Of a DNA stretch of 64,000 nt, positions 24,849 to 33,379 are shown one piece after another. A model generated the notes under the pieces. The model ran no database searches. It worked only from the letters and a program-made list of their open reading frames with translations, and was not told where the DNA came from. The translations under genes were made by a program, and so were the position numbers. The stretch is from Calonectria ilicicola (taxonomy: Eukaryota; Ascomycota; Sordariomycetes; Hypocreales; Nectriaceae), in assembly GCA_020809705.1 (NCBI GenBank), contig CP085826.1, positions 2,108,001 to 2,172,000 on the forward strand. The letters are read 5' to 3'. Within the stretch, counting starts at the first letter, position 1; each line of letters begins with the position of its first letter.

Positions 24849-26390
24849 TCAATCATAAACGCCATCTTCGTCGTCAAAATTGACATGGCAAAAGTCTCGC
24901 GTTCTCCGGGCCACTTCCATTTCCCTATGAAAGCTCACATCCACTTCAACATTCTCTGCAATCTTAGTCATATTAATATTCCCTGTGCCACTTGAAGTCG
25001 CTTGCTCCACATATTCTAATAAGCACTCACACTCCCAGCACCCGCAGCGATCGTATTCCTCCACAAAGTGAAATTTATAAAGTTTCTTGGTCTCAGAGTG
25101 TCCATTATCTAGCGATGGTTTGCTAGCCTTGTCATCATGGTTCACAAACCTTCCGGCACGGACGGTGACCTCTTTGGCATAGAATCCAGCCATACATTGA
25201 TGCGTGTGCCAAGCAATATCGATATCCAGCGTAGGCACAACAAATTGCCCCGGGTGTAGCCTAATAAGCGCCAGAAACTTTTCGTAACGTGCAGTGGCAC
25301 GTCTCAGTGTACCGGGTAGGCTTGGGCTACGAATCCACAGCAGGCCATTCATCTTATCAACAAATTCGCACTGGCGTATAACAGCGTCGCGAAGTTCTAA
25401 TGCCAGACCATCGCCGCTATTGTACTTATTGAATAGCTCAGCATACTTGGCTGCCGTACGGGTCATATCCTCAGCTATGGCTTGTTGTGAAAAGGTCAAC
25501 TTGTTAAGCTTGCTCTCGAGTAGCACTTTGTTGATCGTGAGTGAGTATTCCGATGGCGCAGGACCCTCTAATCCTAAAACCGAGTTTTCATTTTTCCAAT
25601 CCAGCGAATACTTCGACAGATAGGTTAGCTTTTCGTCTGATACCAGCTGGCTGTGCTCAGCCCAGCCTGAGAATTGTTGGAAGAGATCAGCCGAGAGACC
25701 AGTCGAGTCTTGGAAAGTAGCTTCTGCTTTTCCGCCTTGGGCGTAGTTAGACTCCAAATTATCGATGGCCGAATGCACCTCAGTCCATGGTAATTTAATC
25801 CAGTAAAAGGCATCGTTTTTACAATACTGTAGGAAAAGTAGTGGGTTCAGCAAAAAAGCATGCCAGACCATTAATACGTCCAGTGGCAGCAATACGACAT
25901 GATCGGTTTCTTGTTGCGACATAAGACTTTCTTTCCAAACGAGAAATCGCACAACGGCAAATTCAACGAATCGCGCCCACTTTATCTGCCGCCTTTCCCA
26001 TAGAGTATCATCCTTAAGTGTCTTTTTTTCTCCGCGGCGGCCCACCTTTGTCAATCGCTTTGGTTGTATTTCAAATGCATTGTCAATCTCTCCAGAAAGG
26101 AGAACACGCTGTCGAAGTGCGTGGAATGTGTCGAGGAGCTCCAGGTGAGTAGCGAGCTCCGCGATTGAGGGAAGAGGCGGTTTGGCTGCCTGAGCTAGGC
26201 CTTTTTCGGACTCGTGGAAAAAGTTGAATATGGACGGAGATGGAATTTTGGGGGCTTGGCCCAGTATAATTTGAGCCCGATATTCATCGATGTTGTTTGC
26301 ATCGGAAGCTTTGTCTTGTGCAAGTTTCCGTGCCCTGGCCTTACTCAGGACATGTAGCTCTTGGTTGGTATCAGTACATCCAAATGACAT
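24849..26390 (-). CDS. GRDP-like (glycine-rich domain protein family, DUF1399) protein lacking a glycine-rich tail
   Basis: Single open frame of 513 residues from an ATG at 26390. Two copies of the GRDP hallmark are visible: LPLDVLMVWHAFLLNPLLF in the first half and PTLDIDIAWHTHQCMAGFY in the second. Both correspond to the D-x-x-x-x-W-H-x-x-x-x-x-P/M-x-x-Y repeats of the family. Between them lies a helical region (SLPGTLRRATARYEKFLALI). A short Cys-containing segment (YDRCGCWECECLLEYV) precedes the end and may bind metal. Plant relatives affect growth and stress responses; the molecular activity is unknown. Many fungal members end in a Gly/Cys-rich tail; this one does not, but the divergent neighbour starting at 26840 does. 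No introns are needed. Confidence 0.82.
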   Translation of the reverse strand: MSFGCTDTNQELHVLSKARARKLAQDKASDANNIDEYRAQIILGQAPKIPSPSIFNFFHESEKGLAQAAKPPLPSIAELATHLELLDTFHALRQRVLLSGEIDNAFEIQPKRLTKVGRRGEKKTLKDDTLWERRQIKWARFVEFAVVRFLVWKESLMSQQETDHVVLLPLDVLMVWHAFLLNPLLFLQYCKNDAFYWIKLPWTEVHSAIDNLESNYAQGGKAEATFQDSTGLSADLFQQFSGWAEHSQLVSDEKLTYLSKYSLDWKNENSVLGLEGPAPSEYSLTINKVLLESKLNKLTFSQQAIAEDMTRTAAKYAELFNKYNSGDGLALELRDAVIRQCEFVDKMNGLLWIRSPSLPGTLRRATARYEKFLALIRLHPGQFVVPTLDIDIAWHTHQCMAGFYAKEVTVRAGRFVNHDDKASKPSLDNGHSETKKLYKFHFVEEYDRCGCWECECLLEYVEQATSSGTGNINMTKIAENVEVDVSFHREMEVARRTRDFCHVNFDDEDGVYD

Positions 26391-26839
26391 CGTGTCGGTG
26401 CGACTTGGTATGATTGTAATATTGATGTTGCAAGAACGATCGAACAGATTGTTCCAATTTGAGAGAGAGTCATGATGTTTAGGCTACCTATTTTTTGAGG
26501 TCGGATCACCATATTTGTTTGCCTTGACACGCAGCTAAGCAAATGTGGCTGAGCTCGCAAGGATTGCTGTAAAAGACCGTGTAATCTGGTCCGCAACGTG
26601 GTGCGCGACCCACGCTCGTCCTTATCACAGCGAGAATGCCCGAGGGATGATGGGCAGCGCCCCATTTTGCTGCATTTAGCCTAGTCCAGGCACCACCCGT
26701 AGATACTCTCCGAAGGATGTGGTCATTTTCCATCACATGTCCATCTTCATCGATCTTTCTTTTCTTTCGTCTTTTATTCATATTCTCGTAAATGTCTTCT
26801 ACTATCTTGGCAAACAGGTAAAAAAAAAAAACCTGAACC
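26391..26839. promoter_or_regulatory. Shared divergent promoter of the GRDP-like and Gly/Cys-tail genes
   Basis: A 449-bp spacer between two divergent start codons. It holds an A-run (12-13 A) about 10 bases before the ATG at 26840. No individual operator recognised. Confidence 0.45.
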
Positions 26840-29701
26840 ATGAGTTTGCGATCATTGATTCCATTGGCCGTTGTGTCGGAGCCACCTGCATCAGTCATAG
26901 ATAGTTCAATCTCCAGTGGCAGTCATATTACGAATGGTGAAAAACTTCCCCGAGAACTTGTTGGTCCGGCATTTGATCATCTCTACCGAGAAATTCAAAA
27001 TTTATATTGGGATGGTGTCAGAAGGGAGTTGGCCGATATTCTTCTCAACCTTTACAGATGGCAAACGCGGCCGAAATTTGCCGAAACCGTTCTTCCAGAC
27101 GAGCAGCCTGATTTTATCCATGGCTATGATACATTCATCGACCAAGTTAGCCAAACTTCAAGAGAGTTCAATGCAAGAAACTGTCCTCCATGGGATGACA
27201 GCCTTTCGTGGGCATCGTCTGAGGCAACCATAACACAATCCAATGACTCATCTTTATCGTATCTTGAAGCGCTAGAACGCAGAGGGTTGGACTTTTATGC
27301 TGAAGCTCAAAGTAACTCTCTTAAGAAAGCAGTTAGGGATGCTATCGATGCTATCGAACCGCTGGATATCGTCCACAGGCGTGCTCGGATGCTTTTACAA
27401 TCGGCACAATTCCTTGATATCGACAAACTAACAGAATATCGAGAACCAAATGATTTTCTCTCTATCTGGAAAAGACCAGCCCCGCCACAATTAAAACTAT
27501 CCCTTGATAAAAAGGACGCGCCAATATTCACGCCGCAGCCCTGCTCCAAATGTTCAACCATAATTCGAGGATCGCTCTATCACAACATTAATGACGAAAC
27601 CGACATTTTATGTGAAACTTGCTATAGGAAATTTCATAATGGGCATGCTAACTTCCGAAAAGAGTACAAGACGTGCTGTCTGCCGTCAGGGGCCACACCC
27701 GAAGTATGTGAAAAAGTCTGCCGATGCCGGGTTACCGGCCACGACAACCCCAAACATCTGTGGCCATTTACCACAACAAATGCCTATTGTCGTCTATCCA
27801 AGTTCAACATTATGGTGGCTGAAGCAAAGCATGCTGCAACGCGAGGAAAGCTTGACCAGAAAATGACTCTAGCCAAAGTCAAGGTAAAAGAGTTGAAAGA
27901 ATTCACAGAGAAGTGGTTACGGCACAGAAACCAGATGGATGTATTAGGGGTACCATCTAAACTACCAAATCTGAACTCAGAATTTGGCACCTCCTACGGA
28001 CATAGTGAGGGCACAGAGGGTGTGCCGCTATATTTAAGATGCGTCACAGACAACTGTCCATACGGAAATGTCCATATGGCCATTCGTTTTGGACCCATCA
28101 TCATCGAGAATGGGGTGGCTAATACTGGTGGCGGAGTTGTCATCACCAGTCGCGATCCTGCACAGTTGCAAGTTCTTCGCGATCAGGATCAGAGTATCGA
28201 AAGGAGCCTTCAACTAGTAGGTACTGAAAGGCTAACGGGCAAGGGTGAACGTATAGTCTACTCCCAGAATCGCCCCCGTACACCAAAACGGTACAAGGCA
28301 ATAATGAAACAAGTCATTGGTGGTGCTTTTTGCGGCTTTATTGATGACGTCGCGGAGCGTGAAATTGTCACTCTGCTTGTTGAGGAGAGCAAAGCTCTGC
28401 ATACCGATGGGATGAATGCTACCCGAAAAACAGTCGTCCTGAACCAAGCCACAGATCGCATTTTGGAGAAACTCACTCCTTATCTTTCATCCCATGTTGA
28501 TAGATATCTGGATTGCATTGTTCAGCGTCTTCTGGATCCCGATGTCGATCTACGCTGGAATGCGAAAACAAACAACTGCCAAACATTTTGTGACAATATT
28601 ATTGATTACAGTATTTTTGGCTCTCTATTCGCGCCTGTGGATCCTGATAACATTGTTAGTCCTCTTTACCTGATGAGCTTTGTCTGTCGCCCCGGAGCAT
28701 ATTCTCCAGTGCGAACCAGATTTGTGCACGACGTGCCGAATGGTCTCATGGAAGAATATCTGCTAAAATTCCGCTACGGACGTCACGATGAATCTGATGT
28801 CATTGATACTCTTCAAGAGTATTGGTACGACTGGGGGAACTTTGAAGGTCCCATCTATCCATACCAAGACGTTTTTCCATGGGACTGCACAGAAGCTTAT
28901 AACAGATACCCAGTCAAATGTTCAGACTGCAATATCTCAAAACATGTTTGGGCGTTTCCATTCGATTCATGGTCTATCACCTCGCTTCATTTATCCAGAG
29001 GTCGTCAGTTCTATCCCGCTAATGGAATTATCACTAAGACGGAGAAACCACAAATGGGCAAAAGTAATACGACTGCGGAGCTGAGTTCAGATTCGAAGGG
29101 GAAGTCATTTTCAACAGGTCTGATGACGGACTTGGACTGGTTCAAAAACCGCCTCACAGTGCTTTTGGGCCAAGACTCGCTCTTGACAGCTGCAGCGGCC
29201 ATGGCACGGTGTTCAAAGGTTCGCGAAGCTACACACTGGATCCATCATCATCCAGATGAACGCGAGGATCGTCTGAAGCTTGGCGGTATTCATCGAGCCC
29301 AGCCCTTTAGTCATCATTTTGAAAAGGGCGCGTATCACCACTTTTACGTGGCTGAGTGGACTTCTCACACACTTGCTGAGCGCATAGAGGCCTATGAGCA
29401 GCTCAGGGATGAAAGAGCTGTGCGAACCGAAGTGCCAACCCGCCGGCGTAGTTTAAATAGGCAACAAAACACTGCTAGGGGTAGTAGTAGTTCATGTGGT
29501 GGTAGTGTATGTGGTGCCGGATGCGCCAGTAGTGTTTGTGGTGCTGCGCCTCTGGGCGGCGGTGATGTCTGTGGAACTGGGTGTGTATCTGTGTGCGGTG
29601 GAGGGAATGTAGGAGGCGGATGCGGTGGAGGGAATGGAGGAGGAGTTGGAGCTGGATGTGGAGGAGGGGGGGGTGGTGGTGGTGGTGGTGGCGGGTGCTG
29701 A
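26840..29701 (+). CDS. Large protein with ZZ-like zinc module, possible His/NC papain-like site and Gly/Cys tail
   Basis: Uninterrupted frame of 953 residues. I do not recognise a named family for the whole protein. Visible pieces, in order: an N-terminal helical region; a zinc-binding candidate with Cys at 235, 238, 258 and 261 (CSKC, then CETC) plus further His and Cys up to about 300, similar in spacing to ZZ-type fingers; a segment GNVHMAIRFGPIIIENG at 409-425 and, about 165 residues later, KTNNCQTFCDNII. A His in a small beta-strand followed later by an N-C-x-x-F/H-x box is the layout of LRAT/NlpC-P60-type papain-like enzymes, so a cysteine hydrolase or acyltransferase is possible (inference). 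The last about 70 residues are Gly/Ser/Cys only, with ten Cys, ending in a run of twelve Gly then Cys. The tail resembles those of some fungal GRDP proteins, and a GRDP-like gene is divergent next door. Confidence 0.75.
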   Translation: MSLRSLIPLAVVSEPPASVIDSSISSGSHITNGEKLPRELVGPAFDHLYREIQNLYWDGVRRELADILLNLYRWQTRPKFAETVLPDEQPDFIHGYDTFIDQVSQTSREFNARNCPPWDDSLSWASSEATITQSNDSSLSYLEALERRGLDFYAEAQSNSLKKAVRDAIDAIEPLDIVHRRARMLLQSAQFLDIDKLTEYREPNDFLSIWKRPAPPQLKLSLDKKDAPIFTPQPCSKCSTIIRGSLYHNINDETDILCETCYRKFHNGHANFRKEYKTCCLPSGATPEVCEKVCRCRVTGHDNPKHLWPFTTTNAYCRLSKFNIMVAEAKHAATRGKLDQKMTLAKVKVKELKEFTEKWLRHRNQMDVLGVPSKLPNLNSEFGTSYGHSEGTEGVPLYLRCVTDNCPYGNVHMAIRFGPIIIENGVANTGGGVVITSRDPAQLQVLRDQDQSIERSLQLVGTERLTGKGERIVYSQNRPRTPKRYKAIMKQVIGGAFCGFIDDVAEREIVTLLVEESKALHTDGMNATRKTVVLNQATDRILEKLTPYLSSHVDRYLDCIVQRLLDPDVDLRWNAKTNNCQTFCDNIIDYSIFGSLFAPVDPDNIVSPLYLMSFVCRPGAYSPVRTRFVHDVPNGLMEEYLLKFRYGRHDESDVIDTLQEYWYDWGNFEGPIYPYQDVFPWDCTEAYNRYPVKCSDCNISKHVWAFPFDSWSITSLHLSRGRQFYPANGIITKTEKPQMGKSNTTAELSSDSKGKSFSTGLMTDLDWFKNRLTVLLGQDSLLTAAAAMARCSKVREATHWIHHHPDEREDRLKLGGIHRAQPFSHHFEKGAYHHFYVAEWTSHTLAERIEAYEQLRDERAVRTEVPTRRRSLNRQQNTARGSSSSCGGSVCGAGCASSVCGAAPLGGGDVCGTGCVSVCGGGNVGGGCGGGNGGGVGAGCGGGGGGGGGGGGC
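29455..29700 (+). repeat. Low-complexity GGT/GGN tract coding the Gly/Cys tail
   Basis: Imperfect repeats of GGTGGT, GGAGGA and TGTGG encode the poly-Gly/Cys tail. The final part is almost pure G/T on the + strand and should be length-variable. Confidence 0.7.
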
Positions 29702-29829
29702 TAGCATATCTATCCATTTACTTCTCGAGATGTGTAAAGGTTTCATACTCAAATCAAAGATATTAACGCTGCTACGAATAAAATCCTAACTAATCTTTCT
29801 TCTGTTATCGACAGGTCTTAGCCAATCAC

Positions 29830-30072
29830 TCATAGCTCAACATCGTGGTGTCTCTCAGTTTGCGCTCCTCCTACACCATTAGTGAGATTAGGTTCAACTG
29901 GCACTGTTGTGACACGCCAGTTGCGACTCAAGTAAGCACCCATCCAAAGCAAACATAAGGCCAATAAATTAATTAAAGTAGAGCGCAGCACGTTCATCAT
30001 CTCCCAGGTTGTTGGTATTTGGCCTTTCAGTAATATGCCCAAGCATGTGCCAATTAGCGAGGATGACACCAT
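29830..30072 (-). CDS. Possible last exon of a small membrane protein
   Basis: An 80-codon frame preceded by a good acceptor (CTAATTAGTCTCAG near 30087), so 30072 may be an internal Met of a 3' exon rather than the true start. It encodes one or two hydrophobic stretches (SSLIGTCLGILLKG and LINLLALCLLWMGAYLS) and a polar C-terminus. Upstream minus-strand DNA to 30240 holds further donor-like sites (GTAAGTGCC, GTGAGTTATC), but I could not assemble a unique exon chain before the transposon begins at 30275. It may be a short gene or the remnant of one. No family recognised. Confidence 0.3.
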   Translation of the reverse strand: MVSSSLIGTCLGILLKGQIPTTWEMMNVLRSTLINLLALCLLWMGAYLSRNWRVTTVPVEPNLTNGVGGAQTERHHDVEL

Positions 30073-30266
30073 TCCCCTGGCCTGAGACTAATTAGACGCG
30101 AAACTTATTATATAGAGCCATGTTACTGAGATGTATTAGTCTAATTCACCACCTCTGAATATACCATGACAAAGGCACTTACAGGGCATAAATAATCGAT
30201 TGATAACTCACCTAGGTCATGTGATTAATGAAATCGCAAGAGAAGAGTACATATCTCCTTCAAGCC

Positions 30267-30274
30267 CCTAGGCA
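30267..30274 (+). repeat. Target-site duplication, left copy (CCTAGGCA)
   Basis: Identical 8-mer to 33357-33364 on the other side of the element; it contains the palindrome CCTAGG. Confidence 0.95.
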
Positions 30275-30294
30275 CAGCGCTGCGGTCAATTCAA
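30275..30294 (+). repeat. Left terminal inverted repeat of hAT element
   Basis: 20 bases starting CAGCGCTGCGGTC, exact reverse complement of 33337-33356. Confidence 0.95.
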
Positions 30295-30299
30295 TTCTC

Positions 30300-30395
30300 A
30301 ATCAGGATTTTCACATTTGAATTGAAGGGATTCGCATTTGAATTGAGGGCTTCCGAATTGAATTGATTGAATTGAATTGAGATAATTTGAATCAC
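30300..30395. repeat. Left subterminal TTGAATTG repeats of hAT element
   Basis: Several overlapping copies of GAATTGAATTGA/TTTGAATTGA directly inside the left TIR. Similar copies occur inside the right TIR (33240-33340). Subterminal repeats of this kind bind transposase in other hAT elements. Confidence 0.7.
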
Positions 30396-30403
30396 GTGCC
30401 GTA

Positions 30404-32907
30404 TCACATGTCAGTCATCCAGTGTTTTAAACACTCAATAGCTTCCAAGGTCTCATCAGCTAGGCTGTGCCGTTGTGACCCTATTGTTAACTTAGCTTGA
30501 CTAAATATACGTTCACATTCGGCTGACATTGAAGGTGTTGTAAGGATATCTATCGCCATTCGACTCATTAAAGGAAAAGCCTGCTTTTGCTGTTGCCAAA
30601 AGGCGATTGGGTTATCCAGCTTTTCAGGGGCCCTACCAAGCCAAGCGTTCAATTCGTGTACAGCCGGGCCATCGCTTTTGGTTGGGTTCTCATAGAAATC
30701 ATTGGGAAGAAGGTCAGGCAGGGAACCGTCACGTTGATCAGGGAAATCTGTGGCCTGGGGCTGTTGATATCGCTCACTAATAGCCCAACCGTCAAAAAAG
30801 AAGCCTCGAAACCGGTCAATGATGAGATTTGCTTTACATGGCTCCACATAGGTGACCCAACGGGCCCCTAGGGAGGGATGAAGGATAGCGGCAGCCCAAT
30901 AAACTGGGGTGTGGTCGAATAGGCTCCTGTAACGTTCCAATTGGTTCATCGATAGTTGGCAACAGAGGCGTAAATATTCCTTCACATCAGCCCGTTGCCG
31001 CGGCTTCATTGTGGATGCTTGACTATGACTGTATGAGCGTTGTGATGAGGTATTTCGAAGGGTCCGTCGAGGCTCGTCAACTGTAATTGAGTCAGGGGCA
31101 CGATGATCACGTTGTTCTTTGAACCAAGTTGTTAATCGGAAGAGGCTCTGAATAACCCAGCCAATATCGCCGGGGCGGCGGGATTGGAACCTCATTGTTT
31201 CCTCTTGAAAGGGAAGAAGAAGATCATGAACCTCTGTTAAGACCTCCCAGTCTTCCTCGGTTAACCTCTTATTAGTTGGCAGCCTTCGATCTTCCTTTTC
31301 CATTGAGTTGACCCCAATCCATGACTGAATTGACTCCTTGAGGCGAAGGGCCCGTTCAATCATATAAAAAGTCGAATTCCAACGCGTCTCATTATTATTA
31401 CATAGTTGAATGTTGTTGTTGACCTCCAATAAGCTATCATCAGCATCGTTGACTTGGTATTGAACCTGGATAGAAAAGGCTTCCCGACGTTGAGGGGACC
31501 GGCGGATGAATGTCACCACATCTGACAGCTTGGCTACCGGACCATTCTTGAGCCAGCTAGTTAAATTGGCTTGTTCCTCGGGAGTCAGCCGTACAACAGC
31601 TTCATTGTTTAGTGAGGCAAGTCGGGCTTGTTCTGTGGGCTCAAGGAAGGCTTTGGCAGCAAGGTTGATGACATGACCCCAACAGCGTAGTCGAATTATT
31701 GAAGGCTCTGTAAATAAGGGCTGACTTGGAAAAGCAGGAAGGTGGTCGGAAAAGAGATAATTAAGGCACGTATCGTTAACAGGGGCGTTATCCAATGTGA
31801 AGAAACCGAGGCTCTGAAGGTCATAGTTTTTAATGACTTCCAATACCAAAGGGGCGATATTTTCACCTGAATGAACACCAGAAATACGTTTCAAGGCGAG
31901 GAGCTTAGTTTGTGGGCTGCCGGCACAGTCAATGAAGTGACTGACGACCCCCAAGAGGGCCTGTTGGTTAGGGAAGTCCAAGCATCGAAGGTAAGGTGGA
32001 TGAGTGATTGAGCACGTTGAAGCTGGCGTTTAATCGTTTGTTGGCGAGCTTTGAAGTCATCCATTACCCAGGCCTTCACAGTTGACTGGTGTGTTGGCAA
32101 GGCATCGTTGATGATATGACTTGGCGTTCGTAAGAGGCGTTGGAAGGTGTTATGTTCAATTGCTTTGAAGGATATATTTGACTCAACAACCCAGTGAATA
32201 AGAGCAGCCTTCAGCTCGGCGGCAACACCAAAAGCATCAGATTCTTCTTTGGCGGGCGACCTAGCATGTGAATGAAGGTTGGCGAGGGCAGAAGAAGCTG
32301 GCGACAGTGTTATCTCTTGGTCTTGGCCCTTAGCAACAGAGTGTTGACTTCGTAAGTGGGCTATTGCTGCCGAAGTCGCTGCCTGAGCAAATAAACAGCC
32401 TTGCGTTCGTCCTCGCCGGTCGCAATAACGGCATAGCCAAAAGGTGCTGCCAAGGGTGTTTCCATTCACTTCAACGAGACTAAAGCCGTGCTCAATAATA
32501 AAGGATCGTAGCTTATGGCGCCGATGCAGCCAGGAATAGAGGAAATATCTCTTATGTGCAAATCGTATTCGAGGGAGGGTTTGAATAGTCAGACTTCGAG
32601 TATCTTCAAGGTTGAAATCTTCAAGTTGCGCAGTCACAGACTGTGCCTTCGGTCGGGTTCGAAAGGAAAACGGGGTCGGGGTCGGGGTTGGGGTTGAGGT
32701 CGAGGTTGGGACTGGGGATGAGGTTATTGACGGCGTTGAGGGCGTCGGATCATAGGAAAAAGAATCAGATACGAAGATATCGTCATCTTCATGCTCGTCA
32801 TGTGTTCCAACGACCACAGAGGTCATTTTGCTAACCCCTCGTTCCTCGACTAACTGCCACGCTTTACGGCGAGAAAGACGCAGACGCACCGGGCCTTTTC
32901 TCTGCAA
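30404..32907 (-). pseudogene. hAT transposase with one frameshift
   Basis: The N-terminal frame (32907-31891) and C-terminal frame (31981-30404) overlap and together form one hAT transposase of about 830 residues. The N-terminal part has a Pro/Thr/Ser-rich linker and a BED-type zinc finger (FWLCRYCDRRG followed by AIAHLRSQH). It then enters the RNase-H-like core with LIHLTFDAWTS. In the other frame the core continues QQALLGVVSHFID, and the C-terminus has the dimerisation block TPSMSAECERIFSQAKLTIG. The switch falls at the CCC run at about 31971-31973, consistent with one lost C. No GT-AG pair could bridge it. The start may instead be the in-frame ATG at about 32826 (MTSVVVG). If the shift is real the element is non-autonomous; if it is a base error it may be active. 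Confidence 0.9.
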
Positions 32908-33239
32908 CGTGGACTTGGCGGCGATCGGAGAGGCTAGAAAATGACTAATATGATAGTTCTGAACATTATAAACAAAGGCATAATAACGCGATAGGCTAAA
33001 ATGGCCGTATTTTGTGGTGTTGTGGAGGGTAGTTTTGTATGTAATGTGCAGGAAAAGGTGAGGTTGGTGAGAATTCCTTCATGGTTGAAAAATCATGGTC
33101 ATGTGACCGATCATGTGACCCGCGCTATACCGCTTTAAGCGATGACTAAGCAGAAATTCCTCCCGGGTAAACCACATCAAAGATACCAAAACTCAGCCAA
33201 AAAAAATCACACATCTACACTAAATACCCTATATCCAAC

Positions 33240-33336
33240 TCAATCAATTCAATCAATTTGATCGTTGTATTTGAATTGAATTGAATACCTCTTTTCCCGG
33301 CTTGAATTGAATTGATTTGGATTGAATTGAGGCGAT
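33240..33336. repeat. Right subterminal TTGAATTG repeats of hAT element
   Basis: Copies of CAATTCAATCAATT and GAATTGAATTGA/TTGAATTGA in both orientations, mirroring the left end. Confidence 0.7.
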
Positions 33337-33356
33337 TTGAATTGACCGCAGCGCTG
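33337..33356 (-). repeat. Right terminal inverted repeat of hAT element
   Basis: Exact reverse complement of the left repeat; ends ...GCAGCGCTG before the target duplication. Confidence 0.95.
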
Positions 33357-33364
33357 CCTAGGCA
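33357..33364 (+). repeat. Target-site duplication, right copy (CCTAGGCA)
   Basis: Matches the left copy exactly. Confidence 0.95.
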
Positions 33365-33379
33365 TCATATGGTGGTGCT

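Larger units (their letters stand above)
29702..30274. other. Region between the Gly/Cys-tail gene and the hAT element
   Basis: Contains a small membrane-protein frame on the minus strand (listed separately) and the left copy of the transposon target site at 30267-30274. Confidence 0.5.
30275..33356 (-). mobile_element. hAT-superfamily DNA transposon, 3,082 bp, with TIRs and 8-bp target duplication
   Basis: The ends carry a perfect 20-bp terminal inverted repeat (30275-30294 and 33337-33356, beginning CAGCGCTGCGG). Immediately outside both ends is the same 8-bp sequence CCTAGGCA (30267-30274 and 33357-33364), the target-duplication length typical of hAT elements. The element encodes one transposase on the minus strand with a BED-type zinc finger and a hAT dimerisation domain. 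Clusters of TTGAATTG subterminal motifs lie at both ends. Identical TIRs and duplications suggest a fairly recent insertion, but the transposase frame is broken once. The insertion lies 16-23 bases after the stop codon of the gene at 33380-34144. Confidence 0.95.

Noticed and set aside
26506..26898. 130-codon minus-strand frame overlapping the start of the Gly/Cys-tail gene
   Set aside because: No domain, lies across a divergent promoter and a longer, better gene; likely a shadow frame.
31891..31981. An intron joining the two transposase frames
   Set aside because: The two frames overlap and no GT-AG pair fits; a single-base loss in the CCC run is simpler.
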